Positions 51,357 through 59,840 of a stretch of DNA of 64,000 bases are shown in pieces. The translations under genes were made by a program, and so were the position numbers. The stretch spans positions 868,001 to 932,000 of the forward strand of contig AP024629.1 in NCBI GenBank assembly GCA_019670725.1. Direction: 5' to 3'. Each line of letters starts with the position of its first letter. Within the stretch, counting starts at the first letter, position 1. The notes under the pieces are model-generated. The model searched no databases. It saw only the letters and a program-made list of their open reading frames with translations, and was not told where the DNA came from. Source of the DNA: Alphaproteobacteria bacterium SO-S41 (GTDB lineage Bacteria > Pseudomonadota > Alphaproteobacteria > Micropepsales > Micropepsaceae).

Positions 51357-52714
51357 TCCGCGGCGTCGGGCAGGCTCATCGTGCGGCCGCTGCCGAGCTG
51401 CCCTTCCGGGTCGATGTAACGATAGCGGCCGCCCTCATAGTTGGTGAGGACGAGACTCTCGCCGTCGCGCCCGACGATATAGTCGGGATTCACGGGGATC
51501 TTGCCGCCGCCGCCGGGCGCATCGACCACGAAGGTCGGCACGGCATAGCCGGTGGTGTGGCCGCGGAGCGCACGGATGATCTCGACGCCCTTGTCGACCG
51601 AAGTGCGGAAGTGGGCCGAGCCGCTGATCGGATCGCACTGGTAGAGATAGTAAGGCCGCACCCGGCGCTGCAGCAGGCCGTGCATCAGCGTCTTCATGAC
51701 GCCGGCATCGTCGTTGACGTCCTTCAGCAGCACGGTCTGCGACCCCAGGGGGATGCCGGCATCGGCAAGACGGGCGGTCGCTTCGGTGACTTCGGGCGAG
51801 AACTCGGCGGGATGGGTGAAGTGCAGGCTCATCCACAGGGGATGGTGCTTCTTCAGCATCTTCACGAGATCGCGGGTGACGCGCTGGGGCAGCACGACGG
51901 GGATCTTGGTGCCGATGCGGACGAACTCGACATGCTTGATGCGGCGCAGGCGCCCCAGCAGGTAGTCCAGCTTGTCGTCGCCGATCGAGAGCGGATCGCC
52001 GCCCGAGAGCAGCACGTCGCGGATTTCAGTATGCGCCTCGATATATTGCAGCGCTTTTTCCCACTCGGCGGTGGAGAAGTGGTATTCGCCACCGGCATTG
52101 CCGACCATGCGGCTGCGCGTGCAGTACCGGCAATAGGTGGCGCAGAAGCCGGTCGTCAGGAACAGCACGCGGTCGGGATAGCGATGCACCAGGCCAGGCG
52201 TCGCCATGTCGTGGTCTTCGCCGAGCGGGTCGTCTTCCTCGCCCGGCATCTTCAGGAATTCCTGGCCGACCATGATGTGGGTCCGCCGCAGCGGCTCCAT
52301 CGGATCGGTCAGGCCCATACGCGAGGCGTAATAGGGCGTGATCCCGACCGGCAGCGATCCCGTGTGCTTCGAGGCCGCTTCGCGCTCGTCGTCCGACAGC
52401 ACGAAGATGCGCTCCAGCTCGGCGAGCGTGCGGATGCGATGGCGCGACTGCCAGCGCCAGTCGTTCCAGTCGTCGATGCTCGCTTCGGGATAGAAGCGCT
52501 CCTTGAAGGCGCGCGCCTCGGCGCCGATCGGAAAGCGATTGGGGCGGCGGAGCAGCGAGGTCGGCGAGGCCGTGCTGATCGCGGCGGGCATCGGGCCCAG
52601 AAGCGCAGCCGAGCCGCGTGTCTTCTTCGCGCTGCCGCCGTCGACCTGTTCAGTGGAGGGAGAGGAGCGATCCTGCTTGCGCCGGGAGGCGTCGAAGATC
52701 GTGTGAGCCGTCAT
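51353..52714 (-). CDS. Lysine 2,3-aminomutase-type radical SAM enzyme
   Basis: A 453-residue KamA-family protein. CATYCRYC binds the 4Fe-4S cluster with SAM, GGDP follows, and PGGGGKIPVNP carries the PLP lysine. CDP (in YQCDPISGS) and DAP (VDAPGG) keep the two aspartates that bind the side-chain amine of lysine in characterised aminomutases, which supports L-lysine to beta-lysine chemistry. The first ~60 residues are low-complexity and may start later. It is the first gene of a five-gene operon (48246-52714) linked by overlaps. EpmB-like function is unlikely given the context. Confidence 0.9.
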   Translation of the reverse strand: MTAHTIFDASRRKQDRSSPSTEQVDGGSAKKTRGSAALLGPMPAAISTASPTSLLRRPNRFPIGAEARAFKERFYPEASIDDWNDWRWQSRHRIRTLAELERIFVLSDDEREAASKHTGSLPVGITPYYASRMGLTDPMEPLRRTHIMVGQEFLKMPGEEDDPLGEDHDMATPGLVHRYPDRVLFLTTGFCATYCRYCTRSRMVGNAGGEYHFSTAEWEKALQYIEAHTEIRDVLLSGGDPLSIGDDKLDYLLGRLRRIKHVEFVRIGTKIPVVLPQRVTRDLVKMLKKHHPLWMSLHFTHPAEFSPEVTEATARLADAGIPLGSQTVLLKDVNDDAGVMKTLMHGLLQRRVRPYYLYQCDPISGSAHFRTSVDKGVEIIRALRGHTTGYAVPTFVVDAPGGGGKIPVNPDYIVGRDGESLVLTNYEGGRYRYIDPEGQLGSGRTMSLPDAAE

Positions 52715-52798
52715 GAGCGACCAGAGTGTGTTTCCACTTGTCTCGTGCGCGACGCCAGTTCGACGTCTTATCCCCTCACACGAATCCGAAGCGATTCG

Positions 52799-52826
52799 AC
52801 ACTACGCGAAGTTTTTGCTTCGTCAA
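52799..52826 (-). promoter_or_regulatory. Candidate promoter of the KamA operon with spacer palindrome
   Basis: On the minus strand TTGACG (52826-52821) and TAGTGT (52804-52799) are 16 bases apart. The inverted repeat CGAAG-CAAAAA-CTTCG (52807-52822) occupies the spacer and overlaps the -35 box, where a repressor could sit. The surrounding ~120 bases are AT-richer than the genes. The start codon is 85 bases downstream. Confidence 0.4.
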
Positions 52827-52889
52827 CAAAATGACTCGGAAAACCGGGTTCGTTTTGAAGCGTACCGGTCGAACTTATTCAGCGCGCAT

Positions 52890-54371
52890 TCACTCCGCTT
52901 TAAGACCGCTCAATTCGATCAGATGGAAGACGCGCTTGCGGTCCTTGCCGATGATCGCGGAGAGGATTTCGATCTCCTCGGCGCGTGCGAAGCGCGCGGT
53001 GACATCGCTCGAATCCTCGCGCCGGGTTACGAAAAGGACATGTTCGGGCTCGCCCGCATAAGCCCGCGTCATCTGGAAGTGATCCATGGGATGCGCGGGT
53101 TCGGGCGTCCACATCAGGATCGGCACGCCGCTGTCGCGCGTGTAGTAGAGCATCGACGCCATGTCCTCGCGGTCCTCGGCGAGGATCGCCTGGAAGCCGC
53201 CTTCATGCGCGGCGCGTGCGATCGCCGGTCCCTGAGTGTTCCATCCGCGCAACAGTTTCGCCGCATTGGTGATGCCGAGCCATTCGACGACACGCGGCGA
53301 GACGGCGCCGGCGGAGAACACGGCGACGACAACGAGCGCGAGCAGGGTCGAGAGCTGCAGCACGCGCAAGCCGCCGCGCAGCAGCCAGGCGACCACGACG
53401 AGGCTGAGGCCGACATAGGCCGCGGCCGCCCAGTTGGCGTTGGCCTTGGAGTAGAAGGCGATGCCGAGGCCGGCGACGAGCACGGGAAGGCTGATCAGGA
53501 TCAAGACGACGTCGTTGCTCTCGGTCCGCGGCCAGCTTCTGCGGCGGAGGCCGAGCGCGAGGCCGGCGATGATCACCGCGAAGAGCAGCGGCCCGAACAC
53601 GCCGAACTGGGCGCCGAAGAAATCGCCGAGATGGGCGAGATTGAAGTGCTCGGCATTCTGGACGCCGGCGTTATAGGCGGTGTGCGCGACGGTCGCGAAG
53701 CCGTGCTGGGCATTCCACCAGGCGTTCGGCGCGGCGCAGATCAGGAAGACGCCGAGGATGATCGCCCCGTTGAGCCCGAGGACATGGCCCCGCACCCGCC
53801 GGTCGAACAGCGCGGCGAGCGCGAGACCCATCAGGAAATAGGCGCCGGCATATTTGGCGAGGAAGGCGAGCCCGATGGCGAGCCCGAGCAGTGCCGCGAG
53901 GCCGCGCGCCTCGGCCGGGGCGCGCGGTAGCATCAGGCCGAGCACGAAGATCGCCACCGACCAGAACATCAGCAGCGGCACGTCGGTGGTGATGAGGAGG
54001 CTGGAGAGGGTGATCCCGGGCAAGGTCAGGAAGACGAGCGCCGCCCAGAACCCGGCGCGCGCGCTGTAGAGCACCCGGCCCGCCTCGAACATGAAGATCG
54101 CGGCGATGGCGTAGAGCAGCGGCGAGGCGGCGCGGACGCAGCCCTCGCCGTCGCCGCAGACGCTGGTCGTGCCGGCGATGATCCAGGCGATCATCGGCGG
54201 CTTGGAGAAGTAGCCGAAGGCCGGCTCCTTCGACCATGCCCAGTACTGCGCCTCGTCGGGCCCGAGATTGAGGTCGGTCAGGAAGACGACGACGAGCCGC
54301 AGCACCGTCAGCGCGACGATGATCGCGAGCGCGCGCAGCCACAGGCGGCGGTCGTCGGCGGCGGCGCTCAT
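52890..54371 (-). CDS. ArnT-like membrane glycosyltransferase (GT-C fold)
   Basis: A 493-residue protein with about ten helices and the loop-1 motif LGPDEAQYWAW, whose acidic residue is catalytic in the ArnT/PMT family, plus FSKPPMIAW. It uses polyprenyl-phosphate sugars to modify lipid A or another envelope acceptor. A ~130-residue periplasmic C-terminal part follows the helices. It overlaps the next (upstream) GT-C gene by 4 bases. Confidence 0.85.
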   Translation of the reverse strand: MSAAADDRRLWLRALAIIVALTVLRLVVVFLTDLNLGPDEAQYWAWSKEPAFGYFSKPPMIAWIIAGTTSVCGDGEGCVRAASPLLYAIAAIFMFEAGRVLYSARAGFWAALVFLTLPGITLSSLLITTDVPLLMFWSVAIFVLGLMLPRAPAEARGLAALLGLAIGLAFLAKYAGAYFLMGLALAALFDRRVRGHVLGLNGAIILGVFLICAAPNAWWNAQHGFATVAHTAYNAGVQNAEHFNLAHLGDFFGAQFGVFGPLLFAVIIAGLALGLRRRSWPRTESNDVVLILISLPVLVAGLGIAFYSKANANWAAAAYVGLSLVVVAWLLRGGLRVLQLSTLLALVVVAVFSAGAVSPRVVEWLGITNAAKLLRGWNTQGPAIARAAHEGGFQAILAEDREDMASMLYYTRDSGVPILMWTPEPAHPMDHFQMTRAYAGEPEHVLFVTRREDSSDVTARFARAEEIEILSAIIGKDRKRVFHLIELSGLKAE

Positions 54372-56023
54372 CGGGCGGGACGCAGGCGATAGAGGCCGAT
54401 ATCGACCTTCTGGCCGCGCGAATAGTTGAAGCCCTCGATCTCCGACACCTTGTCGACGCGGATGCCGGTCGCAGCGACCCCGCTCTCGAAGCTCTGGAAC
54501 TCGCGGCCTTCGACGATCGCCAGGCCCGCGGGGTTGGCCTTCAGGAACGAGGCTGCCGCCGCGCCGTCGTCGACGAGGCGAAGATCGGTCGCGGTCAGGA
54601 AGACGAGGCTCGGCTCGTGATAGCCGGACGCCGCGATCGGTTCGCCCGGCGTCCAGCCGGCCGCCCGCGCGGCCTCGGCAAGGCGCGGGCTGACGCCCAG
54701 ATCCTGTGCCCCGCCCAACGTGTTGGCGAAGATGCCGACCAGCGCGATGGCGCTCAGCACCACGGCGCCCGGCAAGAAGAGCCGCCAGGTGTCGCTGAGC
54801 ACGATCGCCATAAGGATCGTCGCTGCCGCGATCACCACAAGGGCGAAGGCGATGTCGGTGAAGCCGATCCCGCCGCTATAGAGGTGCGGGATGTAGAACA
54901 TCACGGCCGCGATCACGACGACCATCAGGCCCCAGAGCACGCGGCCCGTCACCCGCGCCGCCAGCGGTGTCGCATCCGGCTCGCGGGCGAAACGCGCGCC
55001 GACATAGGCGCCGATCGCGAGCGCCAGCGCCGGATAGACCGGCAGCACATAGTGCGGCAGCTTGGTCGGCAGGATTTCGAAGACCAGCCAGGTCGGCACC
55101 GCCCAGGCGATCAGGAACATCGCCCAAGGCGCCTTGCGCTGCTGCACCGCGCGCCACGCGGCGGGGATCAGCAGCAGCGAACCGGGGAACAGCGTCAGCG
55201 TGACGAGCAGCAGGTAATAGCCGGGGAAGCCGCTATGCTTTTCCTGCGCGCCCGCGACCTTGGACAGCATGTCGCCCCAGATCGCGTCGTACCAGAACGA
55301 CCATCCCGTCTGCAGCGTGATCGCCACCGCCCAGGGCAGTACGATCAGCAGCGCCAGCGGCGCCCAGAGCAGCGGGCGCGTCCGCTTCACCCAGCCGAGC
55401 CCGCCGCCCATCAGCCACAGTGCGACGATCGCGAGCCCGCCGACCATCAACCCGACCGGCCCCTTGATGAGGGCGCTGACGCCGAGCCCCGCACCGATCA
55501 GCAGCGTGTCGCTCCACCGCCCCGCCGCGCCGGGTTCGGTGCGCTGGCGCATGAAGGCGCGCGCGAAGCCGGCCATCATCGCCGTGATGGCCGCGGTCTG
55601 CATCGCATCGGTCTTGCCGATATGGCCTTCGGCGACCATCAGGACCGAGATGCCGAACAGCACCGCGCCGATCGCCGCCGCCCGCCGATCCAGCAGGGCG
55701 GCGCCCGCCAGATAGGTGAAGAAGATCGCCAGCACCGCGCCGATGGCGGAGGGGATGCGATAGGCCCAGATCGGGGCCTCGGCCGGGCCGCCCAGCGCCG
55801 CGGCGCTCGCCGCCTGCATCCAGTAGATGCCGACCGGCTTCTTGTTGCGAGCGGTGTCCTGGAAGCGGATTTCCACGGGATCGCCGGTCTCCAGCATCTG
55901 CTTGGTCGCCTGGGCGAAGCGCGACTCGTCGCGGTCCAGCGGCGGCATCGAGAAGAAGCCGGGGGTCAGGAAAACCAGCACATAGAGAAGGAAAAGGACG
56001 GCGGCGGAGACGCGGGAGGGCAT
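54368..56023 (-). CDS. ArnT-like membrane glycosyltransferase (GT-C fold)
   Basis: A 551-residue relative of ArnT with the loop-1 motif PPLDRDESRFAQATKQM and KKPVGIYWMQ. These match glycosyltransferase family 39/83 enzymes well. About twelve helices precede a periplasmic C-terminal domain. It is co-transcribed with the shorter GT-C gene and diverges from the GT2 gene, which could provide the polyprenyl-linked sugar. The acceptor is unknown. Confidence 0.88.
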   Translation of the reverse strand: MPSRVSAAVLFLLYVLVFLTPGFFSMPPLDRDESRFAQATKQMLETGDPVEIRFQDTARNKKPVGIYWMQAASAAALGGPAEAPIWAYRIPSAIGAVLAIFFTYLAGAALLDRRAAAIGAVLFGISVLMVAEGHIGKTDAMQTAAITAMMAGFARAFMRQRTEPGAAGRWSDTLLIGAGLGVSALIKGPVGLMVGGLAIVALWLMGGGLGWVKRTRPLLWAPLALLIVLPWAVAITLQTGWSFWYDAIWGDMLSKVAGAQEKHSGFPGYYLLLVTLTLFPGSLLLIPAAWRAVQQRKAPWAMFLIAWAVPTWLVFEILPTKLPHYVLPVYPALALAIGAYVGARFAREPDATPLAARVTGRVLWGLMVVVIAAVMFYIPHLYSGGIGFTDIAFALVVIAAATILMAIVLSDTWRLFLPGAVVLSAIALVGIFANTLGGAQDLGVSPRLAEAARAAGWTPGEPIAASGYHEPSLVFLTATDLRLVDDGAAAASFLKANPAGLAIVEGREFQSFESGVAATGIRVDKVSEIEGFNYSRGQKVDIGLYRLRPAR

Positions 56024-56132
56024 GGAGGCTCTGCTTCGCTTCGGCCAAAGGCCGCCTTCGGGGTCGCCGGGGCGTTTGCACCCCGGCGGGGCCGCCGCCT
56101 ATAACGCGCGGCGGCGGTAAGAGTCGCTCCTA

Positions 56133-56138
56133 TATAAT
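56133..56138 (+). promoter_or_regulatory. TATAAT -10 box close to the GT2 start
   Basis: A perfect -10 hexamer lies only seven bases before the ATG at 56146, so transcription from it would start at or within a base or two of the start codon, giving a leaderless mRNA. No good -35 is visible (GGCGGC at 17 bases). Confidence 0.4.
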
Positions 56139-56145
56139 AGGCGAT

Positions 56146-56901
56146 ATGACAAGCGAAAGCGCTGGCCCGGCCCCCGAACTCTCGGTCGTCGTCCCCGTGA
56201 AGGACGAGGCGGAGAATGTCCGCCCCCTGATCGATGAAATCACCACGGCGCTGCGCGGCGTCGTGCCGTTCGAAATCGTCTATGTCGACGACGGCAGTTC
56301 CGACGGCACGCCAGCGGCCCTGAAGACGGCGCAGGCCGAGGTGCCGGAGCTGCGGGTCGTCCGCCATGACAAGAATTCGGGCCAGAGCGCGGGCGTCCGC
56401 ACCGGCGTCAAGTTCGCCCGGGCGCCGCTGGTCGCGACGCTGGACGGCGACGGCCAGAACGATCCGGCGGATATCCCCAAGCTCCTCGCCGCCTATCGCG
56501 AGGCTCCCGCCTCCCACAAGGTGCGCCTCGTCGGAGGCCAGCGTCTCAACCGTCAGGACACGGCGGCCAAGAAATGGGCCTCGCGCTGGGCGAACCGTCT
56601 GCGCGGCTGGCTGCTGCAGGACGACACCCGCGACACCGGCTGCGGCCTGAAACTCTTTGACCGCGCGGCTTTTCTCGAACTGCCCTATTTCGACCACCTG
56701 CACCGCTATCTGCCGGCGCTGATCAAGCGCGACGGCTATGGCATCCGCATGGTCGACGTCTCGCACCGCGCCCGCACGCGCGGCGCCTCGAAATACGGCG
56801 TGCTCGACCGCGCGCTCGTCTCGATCCGCGACCTCATGGGCGTCATGTGGCTGATGGCCCGCCGCCGCCTGCCCGGCGACGTGAAGGAATTGGAGCGCTA
56901 G
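56146..56901 (+). CDS. GT2 family glycosyltransferase (polyprenyl-phosphate sugar synthase-like)
   Basis: A 251-residue glycosyltransferase with VVVPVKDEAENV, YVDDGSSDGT and a TLDGDGQNDP (DxD-like) motif, then RDTGCGLKLFDR. The pattern is that of dolichol/undecaprenyl-phosphate mannosyl or glucosyl transferases (DPM1, ArnC-like). It lacks ArnC's C-terminal membrane helices. It is divergent from the GT-C pair, for which it could make the donor. Confidence 0.87.
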   Translation: MTSESAGPAPELSVVVPVKDEAENVRPLIDEITTALRGVVPFEIVYVDDGSSDGTPAALKTAQAEVPELRVVRHDKNSGQSAGVRTGVKFARAPLVATLDGDGQNDPADIPKLLAAYREAPASHKVRLVGGQRLNRQDTAAKKWASRWANRLRGWLLQDDTRDTGCGLKLFDRAAFLELPYFDHLHRYLPALIKRDGYGIRMVDVSHRARTRGASKYGVLDRALVSIRDLMGVMWLMARRRLPGDVKELER

Positions 56902-56928
56902 ACGCCTCCGGTTCCCGTCCTCTTAGTT

Positions 56929-57040
56929 GTCATCCCGGCCGTAGCGAAGCGAAGAGCCGGGACCCAGGTGACTGGACACGGTGACTAGTGCCCCTGGGTC
57001 CCGGGTCTCGGACGGCTACGCCGGCCTCGCCCGGGATGAC
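56929..57040. repeat. Long imperfect palindrome (third repeat family)
   Basis: GTCATCCCGG at 56929-56938 is complementary to CCGGGATGAC at 57031-57040, and GGGACCCAGG pairs with CCTGGGTCCC inside, forming a long imperfect hairpin. It lies after the GT2 gene and before the VTT gene (convergent). It resembles repeats seen in many alphaproteobacterial intergenic regions. Confidence 0.7.
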
Positions 57041-57063
57041 GATGAGGGAGAACAATCGTTCCC

Positions 57064-57759
57064 TCAGTCCGCCTTATCCTGGGGGAAGAACTTCTGCACC
57101 GCCTTCGGCAGCAGCCAGGCGACGAAGATCAGCCCCAGCCCCCACGCCGCCATCAGCGCATAGGTCGAGACGTTCGAGCTGTTCTCGGCAATCGACCGGC
57201 CGCTGGCGCCGAGATTGGCGTAGACGACCGAGGTCGGCACCATGCCCAGCGCCGAGCCCAGCAGATAGCCGCGGGTCGATACCCGCGACAGGCCGAAGAC
57301 GTAATTGACGAGGCTGTGCGGCAGGACCGGGATCAGCCGGACGATGAAGACCAGCCGCCAGCCCTGGGTCTCCGCCCGCTCCAGCCATTTGCCGATGGCT
57401 GGCGCCTCGCGCAGGCGCACCGAATCCGCATTGACGAAGCGGACGAGGACGAAGCCGGTGAAGGACGAGAGCGTGCCCCCGATCAGCGACAGCACGCTGC
57501 CCCAGATCGGGCCGAACAGGATGCCGGCCGCCAGTCCCATGATCAGGCGCGGCACGAAGACGAGCCCGGCCAGCATGTGGACGAAGAGGAACTCCAGCGC
57601 CGTCGCCCACCACGACTGGTTGCGCGCCCAGGCGACGATGCCCTGCACGTCGATCGCATTGCGGAAGATCAGGACCGCCGCGAATCCCGCCACCAAGGTC
57701 GCCACGATGGCGATGCGGAGCGCGATGTTCTTCTTCGGGGCTGAGGCGAAATCGGACAT
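57064..57759 (-). CDS. VTT domain (TVP38/TMEM64, DedA-like) membrane protein
   Basis: A 231-residue protein with five or six helices. The VTT core is visible as FVPRLIMGLAAGILFGPIWGSVLSLIGGTLSS, then FIVRLIPVLPHSLVNYVFGLSRVSTRGYLLGSALGMVP. This family includes lipid scramblase-like and DedA proteins; a role in lipid or membrane homeostasis is likely. No ribosome site is obvious at 57759. Confidence 0.9.
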   Translation of the reverse strand: MSDFASAPKKNIALRIAIVATLVAGFAAVLIFRNAIDVQGIVAWARNQSWWATALEFLFVHMLAGLVFVPRLIMGLAAGILFGPIWGSVLSLIGGTLSSFTGFVLVRFVNADSVRLREAPAIGKWLERAETQGWRLVFIVRLIPVLPHSLVNYVFGLSRVSTRGYLLGSALGMVPTSVVYANLGASGRSIAENSSNVSTYALMAAWGLGLIFVAWLLPKAVQKFFPQDKAD

Positions 57760-57908
57760 GAAACCGCGTCATAGCATCGCGTCTGCCCCTGCGTCGATCA
57801 TCGGGCGTGCGCTTCGTCACAGGCCGGACTTTCAGCCCATGTGCGCCGCGCCGCGCTCATAGTATAAGGAGCCGTCCGGCGCACCCTTGCGCCTTCGGGG
57901 AGGTCTCG

Positions 57909-58343
57909 ATGTTGGTTCAGGTGTTTCCGCTGCTGGCGCTCAGCGTCATCGTCTACAACATCCTCGTCCTGATCGTCGGCGATGCGAGCATGGTCGATGC
58001 CGGCATGACGGCGTTCCTGAACAAAGGCATCGAGATCGGCCTGTTCTCGGGCGGCCAGTGGAAGTTCACCATCGGCGACCTCCTGATCGTGGTCTCGCTG
58101 GTCCTGCTCTTCGTCGAGATCCTGAAATCGACCGTCACGACCGCGAACTCGATCGCCAATCACGCGCTCAGCCTGCTGGTCGGCGTCGTCGCGCTGATCG
58201 AGTTCCTGATGTTCAAGGGCTACGGCACCTCGCCCTTCTTCATCATCATCTGCATGACCGTCATCGACGTGATCGCCGGCTTCTCGATCACCATCGTCGC
58301 CTCCAAGCGCGACCTCGGCGTCGCACCGCCCATGGTGGGGTAG
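57909..58343 (+). CDS. Small four-helix inner-membrane protein
   Basis: A 144-residue protein with four hydrophobic helices (VFPLLALSVIVYNILVLIV, LLIVVSLVLLFVEIL, ALSLLVGVVALIEFLMF and FFIIICMTVIDVIAGFSITIV). GGGGAGG five bases before the ATG supports the start at 57909 over a longer upstream frame. No function known to me. It lies alone between the VTT and phosphoribosyltransferase genes. Confidence 0.82.
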   Translation: MLVQVFPLLALSVIVYNILVLIVGDASMVDAGMTAFLNKGIEIGLFSGGQWKFTIGDLLIVVSLVLLFVEILKSTVTTANSIANHALSLLVGVVALIEFLMFKGYGTSPFFIIICMTVIDVIAGFSITIVASKRDLGVAPPMVG

Positions 58344-58387
58344 GGCGCGTCGCGCGCTCCTAACCCAGTCCGTAACTCACCCTATTC

Positions 58388-58470
58388 GTCATGGCCGCCC
58401 TTGAGGCGGCCATCCAGCGGCTCGCGCCATTGCCACAAGGTGGATGGCCGGGTCAGGCCCGGCCATGACG
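58388..58470. repeat. Palindromic intergenic repeat (REP/BIME-like)
   Basis: The left arm GTCATGGCCGCCCTTGAGGC...GGCCATCCA matches that at 21016, and the right arm TGGATGGCCGGGTCAGGCCC...GGCCATGACG matches both 6124 and 21016. It separates two convergent genes. Confidence 0.85.
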
Positions 58471-58501
58471 ACTACCGGTGAAATGGCTAAGCGGCTGTCT
58501 G

Positions 58502-59029
58502 CTACCGGACCACGCCGACGTAAGGCAGATGCCGCAGCGCGCCTGCGGCATCCATGCCGTAGCCGACGACGAACAGATCGTCGCAGGAAAAGCCGACATA
58601 GTCCGGCCGCGCCGGGCCCTTGCGCCTCACCGGCTTGTCGATCACCACGACGCTGGCGATGCGGGCCGCGCCCTGGCCCTTCAGATGCTCGGTCGCGGCG
58701 ACCAGCGTCGCCCCGACATCGCAGACCCCGTCGATCAGCAGCGCCGTCTTGCCTTCCAGCCGTGCATCTAGCCCCATGGTCAGCACCGGCGGCGCCTCGG
58801 CGCTCTTGTTGGCGCCATAGCTTTTCAGCCGCATCGGCATGATCTCGACCGCGACGCCGCGATGCCACAGCGCCCGCACGAGATCGGCGGCGAAGACCAT
58901 CGCCCCCGTCAAAATCGGCACGGCGACGAGTTCGGTGCCGAGATCCGCGGCGATCGCCTCGGCCATCTCGTCGACTCGCGCTGCGATTTCGGCGGCGCTG
59001 TAGAGGACGTCAGGCGCCGGCGTCGTCAC
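58502..59029 (-). CDS. Purine-type phosphoribosyltransferase (HPRT-like)
   Basis: A 175-residue type I phosphoribosyltransferase. VPILTGAMVFAADLVRAL and MRLKSYG match the N-terminal region, LLIDGVCDVGATL is the PRPP loop (with a cysteine and valine where most HPRTs have isoleucine and threonine), and YVGFSCDDLFVVGYGMD the base-binding end. Hypoxanthine/guanine salvage is likely. It overlaps the upstream zinc-ribbon gene by 4 bases. Confidence 0.85.
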   Translation of the reverse strand: MTTPAPDVLYSAAEIAARVDEMAEAIAADLGTELVAVPILTGAMVFAADLVRALWHRGVAVEIMPMRLKSYGANKSAEAPPVLTMGLDARLEGKTALLIDGVCDVGATLVAATEHLKGQGAARIASVVVIDKPVRRKGPARPDYVGFSCDDLFVVGYGMDAAGALRHLPYVGVVR

Positions 59030-59739
59030 TCGGACGCGTCCGCGAAATGGGCATAGACCTGATAGGTCTCGGTCGGCGGCTGGGCGAGAACCTGGCGGAA
59101 GTCGTGGCTCTCGCCCGGCTTCAGCGAGGCGATCCCGGCATCGAAGGTCCAGGAGTGAAGTTCCTTCTGGTCCTTGTCGAACAGCGTCGCGCGGATGCGC
59201 GGCACCGGGCGTTCCTCGGTCGTGACATTGGCGATCGATCCGGTCACGACCAGCGTCGAGGCGCCGTCATGGGCGGTGTCGTTCATCGCATGGGCCTCGA
59301 TCTTCAGATCGAGCCCGACGGTATCGACGGGCAGGCCGACCGCGGCATAGGCCGGGCCGGTCATCGGCAGGAAGGCGACGACGCTCTGGCGGAACTGGAC
59401 GAGGCAGAAGGCGGTCACCGTCAGCACGGCGGCGACGATGCCGAGTGTCGCCATGCGCGAGCGGCGCTGCGGCAGTTCGGCATTCGCCCACACCATCTCG
59501 GGCGGGATGTCGGCCGCGACGGCGGGCTTGTCGTGATGGATGGCCGCGACCGGGGCGACGATCGCCGCGACGGGCTCGACCTCGGCCACCGGCCCGGCGA
59601 CCGGCGCCTCGCCGCCGGGCTCGCCCTTGGCATGCCAGATATGGGCGCAGCGCGCGCACTTGACCTTGCGCCCCGCAGCCGGAAACACCGCGGCATTCAC
59701 CTCGAACCGGGTCTTACAGGATGGGCAGGCGATGATCAT
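59026..59739 (-). CDS. MJ0042-type zinc-ribbon membrane protein
   Basis: A 237-residue protein. The start at 59739 gives MIIACPSCKTRFEV with a CxxC...CxxC zinc ribbon (CPSC and CARC, with WHA after), typical MJ0042. An Ala/Pro/Val-rich linker follows, then one transmembrane helix (ATLGIVAAVLTVTAFCLVQF, about 115-134), then a DUF3426-like periplasmic domain. It diverges from ftsE, an arrangement common in alphaproteobacteria. Role unknown. Confidence 0.88.
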   Translation of the reverse strand: MIIACPSCKTRFEVNAAVFPAAGRKVKCARCAHIWHAKGEPGGEAPVAGPVAEVEPVAAIVAPVAAIHHDKPAVAADIPPEMVWANAELPQRRSRMATLGIVAAVLTVTAFCLVQFRQSVVAFLPMTGPAYAAVGLPVDTVGLDLKIEAHAMNDTAHDGASTLVVTGSIANVTTEERPVPRIRATLFDKDQKELHSWTFDAGIASLKPGESHDFRQVLAQPPTETYQVYAHFADASE

Positions 59740-59840
59740 GAAAGGCGCGGTTCTCGCGTATGATGGAGGTGTGACATAGGCTACGATTCGTGACAAGGCG
59801 CGGCCCTGTCAGCGCCTTTATCGGGCAGTATCGAACGACG

